A stretch of 20,723 bases of DNA from Actinomycetota bacterium (GTDB lineage Bacteria > Actinomycetota > Thermoleophilia > Solirubrobacterales > Thermoleophilaceae): assembly GCA_005885165.1 (NCBI GenBank), contig VAXR01000057.1:1-20723 (forward strand). Reading direction: 5' to 3'. Of this stretch, positions 7,593 through 13,817 are shown in pieces. The position numbers were made by a program, and so were the translations under genes. Positions within the stretch are counted from its first letter, which is position 1. Each line of letters opens with the position of its first letter. The notes under the pieces were generated by a model that had not been told where the DNA came from, did no database searches, and was given only the letters and a program-made list of their open reading frames with translations.

Positions 7593-8161
7593 TACACCTC
7601 GAGGATCTCCTTTTCCTTGCCGGCGAGCGAGCCGTCGAGCTCCCCGACCCGCTCGTCGGTCAGCTTCTGGAGCTCCACCTCGGCGCGGTGCTCGTCGTCC
7701 TTGCCGACCTCGCCGGCTTCCTTCAGCTCGCGGAGCTCGTGCATCACGTCGCGGCGGACGTTGCGTATCGCGACCCGGCCTTCCTCCGCGATCCGGCGCA
7801 CGACCTTCACGAGCTCCTTGCGGCGCTCCTCGGTGAGCTCGGGGATGGTCAGGCGGATCACGCTGCCGTCGTTCGAGGGCGTGAGCCCGACGTCCGACTC
7901 CATGATCGCCTTCTCGATCGCCTTTATCGAGGACTTGTCGTAAGGCGTGACGGTGAGGAGCCTGGCCTCGGACGCCGATATGCCGGCCAGCTGCTTGAGC
8001 GGGGTCCGCGTGCCGTAGTAGTCGACCTCCACGCGGTCGAGCAGGGCGGGCGACGCGCGGCCGGTGCGGACAGTCGCGAACTCGTGCCGGGTGGCATCCA
8101 CCGACTTCGCCATCCGCCCGGCAGCATCGTCGATGAAGTCCTTGATGATGCCTTCGCTCAT
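7592..8161 (-). CDS. frr: Ribosome recycling factor
   Basis: A 189-residue protein that, with EF-G, splits post-termination ribosomes for reuse. The whole length matches RRF (about 185 residues). Visible family features are the ATVRTGRASPALLDRVEVDY segment (29-48), YYGTRTPLKQLA, ISASEARLLTVTPYDK in domain II, and the helical C-terminal half with RRIAEEGRVAIRNVRRD. The frame is open upstream into pyrH, but the start was placed at the ATG overlapping the pyrH stop (ATGA), where homology begins. The pyrH-frr pairing is nearly universal in bacteria. Confidence 0.96.
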   Translation of the reverse strand: MSEGIIKDFIDDAAGRMAKSVDATRHEFATVRTGRASPALLDRVEVDYYGTRTPLKQLAGISASEARLLTVTPYDKSSIKAIEKAIMESDVGLTPSNDGSVIRLTIPELTEERRKELVKVVRRIAEEGRVAIRNVRRDVMHELRELKEAGEVGKDDEHRAEVELQKLTDERVGELDGSLAGKEKEILEV

Positions 8162-8907
8162 GTGGCCACGACGGTCCCCACGCGCTCGCCGCACACTATC
8201 CGGTCGATGTTCACCTCGTCGTCCATGTTGAAGACGTGGATGGGCAGCGAGTTGTCCATGCAAAGCGAGAGCGCGGTCGAGTCCATCACCTTGAGGTCCT
8301 GCTCGATCGCCTGCCGGTGGGTGATCTCGGGCAGGAAGCGCGCGTCGGGGGTCTCGCGCGGGTCGGCGTCGTAGACGCCCTGCACGCCGTTCTTCGCCAT
8401 CAGGAGCGCCTCGGCGTGGATCTCGAGCGCGCGCAAGGCCGCGGCGGTGTCGGTGGTGAAGAACGGATTGCCCGTGCCTGCGGCGAAGATCACGATGCGG
8501 CCGCGCTCGAGGTGGCGCATGGCGCGGCGGCGAATGTACGGCTCGGCCACCTCGGAGATCTCGATGGCCGACTGCACGCGCGTCACCGCGCCGAGCTTCT
8601 CGAGCGCATCCTGGAGCGCCAGCGCGTTCAGAACGGTCGCCAGCATTCCCATGTAGTCGCCGGTGGCGCGGTCCATCCCCTCCGCGGCGCCGCGGAGGCC
8701 ACGGTAGATGTTGCCCCCGCCGATCACCACGGCCACCTGCACGCCGCGGTCGACCACGCGCTTGATCTGCGTGGCGATCGCGGCGATCCGGTCGCGGTCG
8801 GCCCCGTACTCGAGCGGGCCCATCAGGGCCTCGCCGGATAGCTTCAGCAGTACGCGCCGGAACGCCGGGCGGCGCCCGTCACCGTCGACGCCGCCGTCGG
8901 ATCCCAT
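8158..8907 (-). CDS. pyrH: UMP kinase
   Basis: A 249-residue amino-acid-kinase-fold enzyme making UDP from UMP and ATP. LLKLSGEALMG (20-30) is the ATP-phosphate region and VIGGGNIYRG (61-70) the glycine loop. DYMGMLATVLNALALQDALE is the UMP-binding helix region, and GTGNPFFTTDTAAALRA marks the bacterial UMP kinase type. The N-terminus carries about 15 extra charged, glycine-rich residues before the fold begins. The ATG is supported by a textbook ribosome binding site, GGGAGGA at 8915-8921, 7 bp upstream, in the 22-bp gap after tsf. The rpsB-tsf-pyrH-frr order is the classical one. Confidence 0.97.
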   Translation of the reverse strand: MGSDGGVDGDGRRPAFRRVLLKLSGEALMGPLEYGADRDRIAAIATQIKRVVDRGVQVAVVIGGGNIYRGLRGAAEGMDRATGDYMGMLATVLNALALQDALEKLGAVTRVQSAIEISEVAEPYIRRRAMRHLERGRIVIFAAGTGNPFFTTDTAAALRALEIHAEALLMAKNGVQGVYDADPRETPDARFLPEITHRQAIEQDLKVMDSTALSLCMDNSLPIHVFNMDDEVNIDRIVCGERVGTVVAT

Positions 8908-8914
8908 TCCTTAA

Positions 8915-8921
8915 TCCTCCC
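8915..8921 (-). promoter_or_regulatory. Ribosome binding site of pyrH
   Basis: GGGAGGA on the minus strand, 7 bp before the pyrH ATG. It is the strongest Shine-Dalgarno match in the window and fixes the pyrH start, which carries a non-homologous N-terminal extension. Confidence 0.8.
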
Positions 8922-8929
8922 GAAATCCC

Positions 8930-9532
8930 CTACTCCTCGCCGACCTCGAAGCGCTCGAAGCGGCGGATCAGCACATTCTCGCCGGTCTTGGCGGCCAGCT
9001 CTGCGCGCATCTGCTCGATCGTCTTGCTCTCGTGCTTCTCCTCGTTCACGTGCAGCTGGCGAAGCAACACCACTTCGTCGAGCCACTTGTTGAGCCGGCC
9101 CTCGGCGACCTTCGGGCGCACGTCTTCGGGCTTGTCCTCCGCCTGCTGCTCGTAGATGCGGAGCTCGGCCTCGCGGACCTCGTCCGGCACGTCCTCCTCC
9201 GACACGTACTCGGGACGCGCCGCCGCGACGTGCAGCGCCACCTCGCGGGCGAAGCCCTGGAAGTCCTCGTTCCGCGCCACGAAGTCCGTCTCGCAGTCCA
9301 CCTCCACGAGCACCCCGATCTTGCCGCCGGCGTGGATGTAGCTCTGGACGATGCCCTCGGAGACGGTCCGTCCGGCGCGCTTCTGGGCGCTCGCTTGGCC
9401 CTTCAGGCGCAGGACCTCCTTGGCCTTGTCGAGGTCGCCGCCCGCCTCCTCCAGCGCTCGCTTGCTATCCATCATCCCCGCGCCCGTCTGGTCGCGGAGC
9501 TTCTTCACGTCGGCGGCGGGGATATCCGCCAT
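8930..9532 (-). CDS. tsf: Translation elongation factor Ts (short form)
   Basis: A 200-residue guanine-nucleotide exchange factor for EF-Tu. The N-terminal UBA-like helices (residues 4-45) contain VKKLRDQTGAGMMDSKRALE. The core exchange motif TDFVARN is at 82-88, followed by the coiled C-terminal half. It is much shorter than E. coli EF-Ts (about 280), lacking most of the second core repeat. Short forms of this size are well known, for example in Thermus and many deep-branching bacteria, so this is probably natural and not a truncation. The ATG overlaps the rpsB stop by one base (TGATG), as expected for coupling to S2. Confidence 0.96.
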   Translation of the reverse strand: MADIPAADVKKLRDQTGAGMMDSKRALEEAGGDLDKAKEVLRLKGQASAQKRAGRTVSEGIVQSYIHAGGKIGVLVEVDCETDFVARNEDFQGFAREVALHVAAARPEYVSEEDVPDEVREAELRIYEQQAEDKPEDVRPKVAEGRLNKWLDEVVLLRQLHVNEEKHESKTIEQMRAELAAKTGENVLIRRFERFEVGEE

Positions 9533-10479
9533 CAGCCGGCCTCCTCGCCGGCGGCGGGTTCAGGCTGCGGGGTGGGCGCGCTCGGCTCCGCCTGCTCGCC
9601 GGGCGCTCCCTGGTCCGCGCCGGCGGCGGGCGCCTCGCCGCCCTCGGCGGCCGCAGCGGCTTCCTCCGCCTCGCGACGGGCCTGCTCCTCGGCCTCGCGA
9701 CGGGCCTGCTCCTCGGCCTCGATCCGGGCTCGCTCCTCGGCCTCCCTGCGCTCCTGCTCCTCGCGCTCGCGTCGCGCCCTCTCCTCCTCGGCGCGGAACT
9801 TGGCGTGCTGCTCCGCCACGACGTCGCCGATCGCGTCGACGATCACCTTGCACGAGCGGATCGCGTCGTCGTTGCCCGGAATGACGTAGTTGACGGGACC
9901 CGGGTCGCAGTTGGTGTCGACGAGGCCGATGATCGGGATCTTCAGCCGGGCCGCCTCGCGCACCGCGATGTCCTCGGTCTTCAGGTCGATCACGACCACG
10001 GCGTCCGGGGGGCGCTGCATCTCCTTCACGCCGCCCAGGTTCATCTCGAGCTTGTCGCGCTCGCCCTCCGCCGCGATCCGCTCGCGCGTCGGAAGGAGCT
10101 CAAGCGTGCCGTTCTCGGTCCAATCCAGGAGGTCGTGGAGGCGCTTGATCCGCTTCGAGATCGTCTGGAAGTTCGTGAGCAGCCCGCCGAGCCAGCGCTG
10201 GTTCACGTAGGGCATGCCGGCCTTCTCGGCGGCCTCCTTGATGGCGTCGCGGGCCTGCTTCTTGGTGCCCACGAACATGACCGTCCCGCCGCGGCCGGCG
10301 AGGTTCGCGGCGAACTCCTGCGCGTCACGCAGCAGCCGCTCGGTCTGCTGCAGGTCGATGATGTGAATCCCCTCGCGCTCGCCGAAGATGAAGCGGCGCA
10401 TCTTCGGGTTCCAGCGCCGGGTCTGGTGCCCGAAGTGGACTCCCGCCTCGAGCAGGTCCGTGATCGAGACCTCTTTCAT
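9532..10479 (-). CDS. rpsB: 30S ribosomal protein S2 with a long charged C-terminal extension
   Basis: A 315-residue small-subunit protein. The conserved S2 core spans about residues 1-225: LLEAGVHFGHQTRRWNPKM (9-27), MFVGTKKQARDAI (68-80), QRWLGGLLTNF (94-104), RPPDAVVVID (156-165) and GLVDTNCDPGPVNYVIPGND (185-204). Beyond it lies a roughly 90-residue tail: a Glu/Arg/Ala-rich helix (about 226-278) built on octad repeats such as AEEQARRE, then an Ala/Pro/Glu-rich, probably disordered end. The frame remains open far upstream, but the core begins at the ATG at 10479, with AAGGGAG just before it. It is first in the rpsB-tsf-pyrH-frr operon and its leader contains competing helices. Confidence 0.96.
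   Translation of the reverse strand: MKEVSITDLLEAGVHFGHQTRRWNPKMRRFIFGEREGIHIIDLQQTERLLRDAQEFAANLAGRGGTVMFVGTKKQARDAIKEAAEKAGMPYVNQRWLGGLLTNFQTISKRIKRLHDLLDWTENGTLELLPTRERIAAEGERDKLEMNLGGVKEMQRPPDAVVVIDLKTEDIAVREAARLKIPIIGLVDTNCDPGPVNYVIPGNDDAIRSCKVIVDAIGDVVAEQHAKFRAEEERARREREEQERREAEERARIEAEEQARREAEEQARREAEEAAAAAEGGEAPAAGADQGAPGEQAEPSAPTPQPEPAAGEEAG
9672..9743 (-). repeat. 24-bp tandem repeat in rpsB
   Basis: Units at 9672-9695 and 9696-9719 are identical over 24 bp, and 9720-9743 is a degenerate third copy. A still weaker copy may follow. Each unit encodes one eight-residue Glu/Arg/Ala octad of the S2 tail. The length of 24 bp keeps the frame, so gain or loss of units would only lengthen or shorten the helix. 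Confidence 0.8.
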
Positions 10480-10480
10480 A

Positions 10481-10545
10481 CGGCTCCCTTTTTCGTTTCG
10501 GACTGCGCCCGCGGGAGCCGCACGGACCCGGCTCCTGTGGCCGGG
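10481..10545 (-). promoter_or_regulatory. rpsB leader with mutually exclusive helices covering the ribosome binding site
   Basis: On the minus strand, in order: segment A CCCGGC (10545-10540), B AGGAGCCGGG (10536-10527), C CGGCTCCC (10520-10513) and D GGGAGCCG (10488-10481). D contains part of the Shine-Dalgarno sequence of rpsB. A pairs perfectly with B (6 bp), B with C (7 bp), and C with D (8 bp). A:B would leave C free to mask the ribosome binding site; B:C would expose it. This is the design of a two-state translational switch. S2 is known to autoregulate rpsB through its leader in E. coli; the same role here is inference. Confidence 0.5.
10484..10490 (-). promoter_or_regulatory. Ribosome binding site of rpsB
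   Basis: AAGGGAG on the minus strand, shortly before the ATG at 10479. It supports the S2 start against the longer open frame and is complementary to the anti-SD segment at 10513-10520. Confidence 0.65.
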
Positions 10546-10591
10546 AGGGCCCGCACGCCCGCACCGCGGGGTCGGATGATTTGCGGCGCCA

Positions 10592-10597
10592 AGGATA
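10592..10597 (-). promoter_or_regulatory. Candidate -10 element for the rpsB operon
   Basis: TATCCT on the minus strand in the gap between the upstream terminator and rpsB. It would place the start of transcription near 10585 and give a leader of about 105 nt. No convincing -35 box is seen at normal spacing, so support is weak. Confidence 0.25.
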
Positions 10598-10620
10598 CGA
10601 GAGGCGGGCACAAACCCCCC

Positions 10621-10654
10621 TGAAAAGCGGAGGGGCGGTCCGAAGACCGCCCCT
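10621..10654 (-). terminator. Intrinsic terminator after rluD
   Basis: On the minus strand, a perfect 10-bp stem, AGGGGCGGTC with GACCGCCCCT, is closed by a TTCG loop flanked by C and G, the ultra-stable cUUCGg tetraloop. It begins 12 bases after the rluD stop and is followed by CCGCTTTTC. The T-run is short and 4 bases from the stem, so termination may be incomplete. It separates the sepF-to-rluD genes from the rpsB operon. Confidence 0.75.
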
Positions 10655-10666
10655 GCCACATTCTGT

Positions 10667-11608
10667 TCAGCCCCCGTCTGGCCCTTCGGAGACTGGCTCC
10701 CGTGCAGCTGCCTCGAGCGTGCGAAGCAGGTCCACGGGCAGTTTGGACTCGCAGGCGAGGAGTTCCCCGCTATCGGGATGCCTAAACAGCAAACGGGCGC
10801 TGTGGAGAAATTGGCGCGCAAGCCCAAGACGCTCGCCGCAGGCCCCCCCGCCGTATTGCGGATCGCCGCAGACGGGGTGCCCGATGGCCGAGAGATGGAC
10901 GCGGATCTGGTGCGTCCGGCCGGTCTCGAGGCGGACACGGAGCAGGGTCGTGCGCGGAAGGCGACGCTCGATCTCGAAGTGGGTGCGCGCGGCGCGGGGC
11001 TTGTCGGTGCGGATCGACTGCTCGGTCCGCAAGCGCCTGTCGCGGCCCAGCGGCGCGTCGATCGTGCCGGTCCGCGACCCGGGCCTCCCCTCGACGAGCG
11101 CCAGGTACTCGCGCCGGATCTCGCGCGCCCGGAGCAGGTCCTGGAGCGCGCGGTGCACCCGGTCCGACTTGGCGACGACCAGGAGGCCGGAGGTGTCGCG
11201 GTCGAGCCGGTGCACGATTCCCGGGCGCCAGGGGTCCGGCCCGCCGGCCCCCCTCCCCGCCAGCGCGCCGGCCAGCGTGCCGCCGCGGTGGCCCGGGGCC
11301 GGGTGTACGACCACGCCGGCGGGCTTGTCGACCACGAGCAGGCTGTCGTCCTCGTGCACGACGTCGAACGGAACGTGCTCGTCGGCGGCCCCCGCCGGCT
11401 CCGCATCGACAAGCTCCGCCTCGACGTAGTCTCCGGCGGTAAGCGCGTGGCGCTTGGGCCGGGGCCGCCCGTTGACGGTCACACTCCCGGCGTCGATCAG
11501 GCGCTGCGCCGCCGCCCGGGACCCCACCGCCGGATGCTGGCCGAGGGCCACGTCGAGGCGTGTCCCCTCGTCTTCTGGGGCGGCGTGGAACTCGATTCGG
11601 GCGCTCAT
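10667..11608 (-). CDS. rluD: RluA/RluD-family 23S rRNA pseudouridine synthase
   Basis: A 313-residue RNA pseudouridine synthase. An S4 RNA-binding domain occupies about residues 15-70 (TRLDVAL, AAAQRLIDAGSVTVNGRPR). The catalytic domain has DKPAGVVVHPAPGH (94-107), the active-site motif HRLDRDTSG (133-141) with nucleophile Asp136, and ETGRTHQIRVHLSAIGHPV further on. The lspA-rluD order and S4-domain architecture favour RluD, which modifies helix 69 of 23S rRNA, but RluC or RluA specificity cannot be excluded. The chosen ATG overlaps the lspA stop (ATGA); the frame is open upstream but not homologous. Confidence 0.9.
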   Translation of the reverse strand: MSARIEFHAAPEDEGTRLDVALGQHPAVGSRAAAQRLIDAGSVTVNGRPRPKRHALTAGDYVEAELVDAEPAGAADEHVPFDVVHEDDSLLVVDKPAGVVVHPAPGHRGGTLAGALAGRGAGGPDPWRPGIVHRLDRDTSGLLVVAKSDRVHRALQDLLRAREIRREYLALVEGRPGSRTGTIDAPLGRDRRLRTEQSIRTDKPRAARTHFEIERRLPRTTLLRVRLETGRTHQIRVHLSAIGHPVCGDPQYGGGACGERLGLARQFLHSARLLFRHPDSGELLACESKLPVDLLRTLEAAAREPVSEGPDGG

Positions 11609-12027
11609 CCCGGGCGCCGCGCCCGCGGCCCCTCGACCACGTAGAGGAGGCCGAGTATCCCGACCACGATCGCCGTGTCGGCCAGGTTGAAGGCGGGCCA
11701 GAAGACGGGCTTCACGAAGTCGATCACCGAGCCGTCGCGGGCGCGATCGGCGAGGTTGCCGAGCGCGCCGCCGGCCACGGCGCCGAAGGGCAGCCAGAGC
11801 ATCGGCACGTTCGCTCTCAGCGTGAAGTACGCCGCCAGCGCCACCACCGCCGTGATCGTCAGGGCGGTGACCAGCGAGCTGCCGCCCAGCGCCCCGAAGG
11901 CCACCCCGCGGTTGCGGGTATAGGTCAGGTCGACGCCGAGGAAGAAGCGCGTGTGTGAGTCGAGCTCTACCGACGCGATCACGATCTGCTTGGAGGCCTG
12001 GTCGCACACGACCACGGCGGCCGCCAC
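11605..12027 (-). CDS. lspA: Lipoprotein signal peptidase (signal peptidase II)
   Basis: A membrane aspartyl protease that cleaves signal peptides of lipidated prolipoproteins. Conserved blocks are DQASKQIV at the end of helix 1, YTRNRGVAFG, then GALGNLADRARDGSVIDFV with the first catalytic Asp and FNLADTAIVVG with the second. With the only ordinary start, GTG at 12027, it has 140 residues and a first helix of just eight residues before DQ. In-frame codons before the GTG encode RAWRYAAVV, which looks like the missing start of that helix, but no ATG, GTG or TTG lies between them and the in-frame stop at 12121-12123. The true start may therefore be a rare codon (ATC or ATT) or the helix may be short. 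Confidence 0.88.
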   Translation of the reverse strand: MAAAVVVCDQASKQIVIASVELDSHTRFFLGVDLTYTRNRGVAFGALGGSSLVTALTITAVVALAAYFTLRANVPMLWLPFGAVAGGALGNLADRARDGSVIDFVKPVFWPAFNLADTAIVVGILGLLYVVEGPRARRPG

Positions 12028-12120
12028 AACGGCGGCGTATCGCCACGCCCGGGCGATCGCGTTTAGGCGCGAGTCAGACGAGGAGCCGGGGATGGTCGCG
12101 CGGGGGTGCGGAATGGGCCA

Positions 12121-12429
12121 CTAGCCCGAGATCGCGTTGGCCAGGAGGCGGCCGACGATGATAATCACGAAGGTGCCGAGCATCGGGCTCAGGTCGAGCG
12201 CCGCCGGCCCGATTCGAGCGAGCGGCAGCAGGCGCCTGAAGAGGTTGAGGTACGGGTCGACGACGTCGCGCACGAAGCTCAGGAACATGTCGAGCACGCG
12301 GTTGTAGGGCATCCGCGGCAGCCAGCTCATGATCACGCGGATGAAGATCAGGATCACGTAGACGTAGGTGAGCGTGAGCACGTAGCTCGCGATGTCGCTG
12401 CGGGTCAGGGCGGCCAGTGGGAGCGACAT
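12121..12429 (-). CDS. YggT family membrane protein
   Basis: A 102-residue membrane protein with two hydrophobic segments, around residues 15-36 (YVLTLTYVYVILIFIRVIMS) and 83-100 (LGTFVIIIVGRLLANAI). The segment between them, MPYNRVLDMFLSFVRDVVDP and LNLFRRLLP, is typical of YggT. The family sits beside sepF in Gram-positive bacteria and is linked to division, envelope and osmotic tolerance; its molecular role is unclear. The ATG overlaps the proC stop by one base (TGATG). It is followed by 93 bp and then lspA; the divIVA gene often found next is absent. Confidence 0.88.
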   Translation of the reverse strand: MSLPLAALTRSDIASYVLTLTYVYVILIFIRVIMSWLPRMPYNRVLDMFLSFVRDVVDPYLNLFRRLLPLARIGPAALDLSPMLGTFVIIIVGRLLANAISG

Positions 12430-13184
12430 CACGACCGTCCCTCCACCACCGCGGCGACCGCCTCCTCGAAGGCGGCACGGACGCGGCCCCGCTCGAGCGC
12501 GGCGAGCCCGCGCGCGGTCATCCCGCCGGGCGACGTCACCCGCCGGCGCAGCTCCCTCGTGTCGTTGTCGTGCTCCGCCAGGGTGGCCGCGGTGCCCCCC
12601 ATCGTCTCCACCGCCATGCGGGCTGCTAGGTCCGCGGGCAGGCCGTACCCGACGCCGGCATCGGCGAGCGCCTCCGCCACGAGCGCGAAGAACGCCGGTC
12701 CGCAGCTCATCACCGCCGTCGCGGCGTCGAACAGCGCCTCCGGCAGCTCCACGAGCATGCCCGCCGCCGCGAAGAGCTCCAGTACTTTGCGCTCGGGCCC
12801 CTGGCCGGCGAGCCGGCCGGGCGTGTAGCAGACGACGCCCCGCCCGACCTCGAGCGGGATGCTCGGCATGAAGCGGTATACGGGCCGCCCGGGGTACGCG
12901 GCCTCCACGGCCGCCACGGGGGTCCCGCCGAGGATCGAGATAACCGCCCGCGCGTGGTCGCCGACCTCTGCGGCGACCTCCTCCAGCTGGGCCGGCTTGT
13001 GGCACAGCACGATCGCGTCGGAGGCGTCGGCGACCGCGATGTTCGAGTCGAGGACCTGGCCGCCCACCGCTTCCGCCAGCGCCTCCGCGCGGCTGCGGTC
13101 GACGTCGAACACGGCGACGGGCTGGCCAAAGCCGCGCGCCAGCGCGCCTGCCATGTTGCCCGCTCCGATAAGCCCTAGTCGCAT
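12429..13184 (-). CDS. proC: Pyrroline-5-carboxylate reductase
   Basis: A 251-residue NAD(P)H-dependent enzyme for the last step of proline synthesis. The Rossmann motif GLIGAGNMAGAL is at residues 4-15. The dimerisation domain contains ATAVMSCGPAFFALVAEALA and, near the C-terminus, RRVTSPGGMTARGLAAL, the family signature. The usual SGSGPAY segment reads MSCGPAF here, a tolerable variation that might mark a divergent subfamily. The ATG at 13184 has no clear ribosome binding site; the 44-bp gap to sepF contains a 6-bp hairpin (13201-13219). proC within the sepF-yggT neighbourhood is found in several Gram-positive groups. Confidence 0.93.
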   Translation of the reverse strand: MRLGLIGAGNMAGALARGFGQPVAVFDVDRSRAEALAEAVGGQVLDSNIAVADASDAIVLCHKPAQLEEVAAEVGDHARAVISILGGTPVAAVEAAYPGRPVYRFMPSIPLEVGRGVVCYTPGRLAGQGPERKVLELFAAAGMLVELPEALFDAATAVMSCGPAFFALVAEALADAGVGYGLPADLAARMAVETMGGTAATLAEHDNDTRELRRRVTSPGGMTARGLAALERGRVRAAFEEAVAAVVEGRS

Positions 13185-13200
13185 CGGACGGCAAGCATAT

Positions 13201-13219
13201 GGGCCGGGTCGCTCGGCCC
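13201..13219 (-). other. Short hairpin between sepF and proC
   Basis: Arms GGGCCG and CGGCCC, loop of 7, starting 9 bases after the sepF stop, with no U-run. It is the weakest of the intergenic hairpins here and may have no role. Confidence 0.3.
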
Positions 13220-13228
13220 GCCTGAGGG

Positions 13229-13762
13229 CTAGGCCTGGTTGAAGAAGCCCTTCTCGATCAGCCGCGCCCGCTCCTCCGCCGACACCTCGACGTTCCGCGG
13301 CGTGAGCAGGAAGACCTTGTCGGCGATGCGCTGCATGCCGCCGTCGAGCGCGTAGGTGAGCCCGGACGCGAAATCGATCAGGCGCTTCGACAGCTCCGCG
13401 TCGATGCCCTGGAGGTTGAGGATCACCGGCACCGAGTCCTTGAACTGGTCGGCGACCTGCTGGGCGTCGTTGAAGCTCTTCGGGATCACGAGGTGGACCT
13501 GGACCGCGTCGCGGCCGCCGTTGTCCACCGGGCGCAGCACGCGCGTCTGCCGCCCGGTGCGAGGCGACTCGTCCGCGAAGATGTCGTCGATCTCGTCCCG
13601 CCGCGATCGGCGGTTCTGGAGGCGCCGGACGTTCGGCCGATCTCGATAGCGATCGTTGATCTCCTCTTCCGGCTCGGTCTCGATCTCGTCGCGGTATCCG
13701 TCGTCCTCCTCGGCCAGGCCGAAGTAGACGAGCGTCCTGTGCCAGGTATCCCTCAGTGCCAT
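13229..13762 (-). CDS. sepF: Cell division protein SepF
   Basis: A 177-residue FtsZ-membrane tether. The N-terminal 15 residues (MALRDTWHRTLVYFGL) form the expected amphipathic membrane helix. An acidic then basic disordered linker (about 17-80) follows. The SepF core runs from about 84 to 170, with VQVHLVIPKSFNDAQQVADQ, DSVPVILNLQGIDAELSKR and LIDFASGLTYALDGGMQRI. SepF polymerises and anchors FtsZ to the membrane in Gram-positives and cyanobacteria. The ATG lies 55 bp from the divergent hydrolase gene, so it is likely the first gene of the sepF-to-rluD unit, with its promoter in that gap. Confidence 0.95.
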   Translation of the reverse strand: MALRDTWHRTLVYFGLAEEDDGYRDEIETEPEEEINDRYRDRPNVRRLQNRRSRRDEIDDIFADESPRTGRQTRVLRPVDNGGRDAVQVHLVIPKSFNDAQQVADQFKDSVPVILNLQGIDAELSKRLIDFASGLTYALDGGMQRIADKVFLLTPRNVEVSAEERARLIEKGFFNQA

Positions 13763-13817
13763 ATCAGCGCATGTTTCGCGCGGTGAATCGAAATCCCTTT
13801 CGTTTACAAGTTACCCA
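13763..13817. promoter_or_regulatory. Divergent intergenic region between sepF and the hydrolase gene
   Basis: These 55 bp are less GC-rich than the surroundings and must hold the start signals for sepF (minus) and the hydrolase (plus), unless promoters lie inside the genes. On the plus strand, TACAAG at 13805-13810 could be a -10 that puts the first transcribed base near the GTG at 13818, a leaderless arrangement. On the minus strand TTGTAA and GATTCA are possible but poorly spaced. All are weak. Confidence 0.3.

Noticed and set aside
8930..9532. tsf as a truncated gene
   Set aside because: Short EF-Ts of about 200 residues is a normal form in several bacterial lineages. The start, stop and TDFVARN core are intact.
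9657..9790. CRISPR-like repetition in rpsB
   Set aside because: The 24-bp units are tandem without spacers and encode in-frame octads of a charged helix; it is a coding minisatellite.
9532..11412. A 626-codon frame suggesting a fusion upstream of ribosomal protein S2
   Set aside because: The upstream part crosses the terminator and lies out of frame within rluD. S2 homology starts exactly at the ATG at 10479, which has a ribosome binding site.
12121..13194. A 357-codon frame suggesting a YggT fusion
   Set aside because: Only the last 102 codons are YggT; the rest is low-complexity shadow of proC in another frame.
13763..13817. A tRNA-like TTCGATTC on the minus strand
   Set aside because: There is no room for a cloverleaf in 55 bp and no matching acceptor stem; chance similarity to a T-loop.
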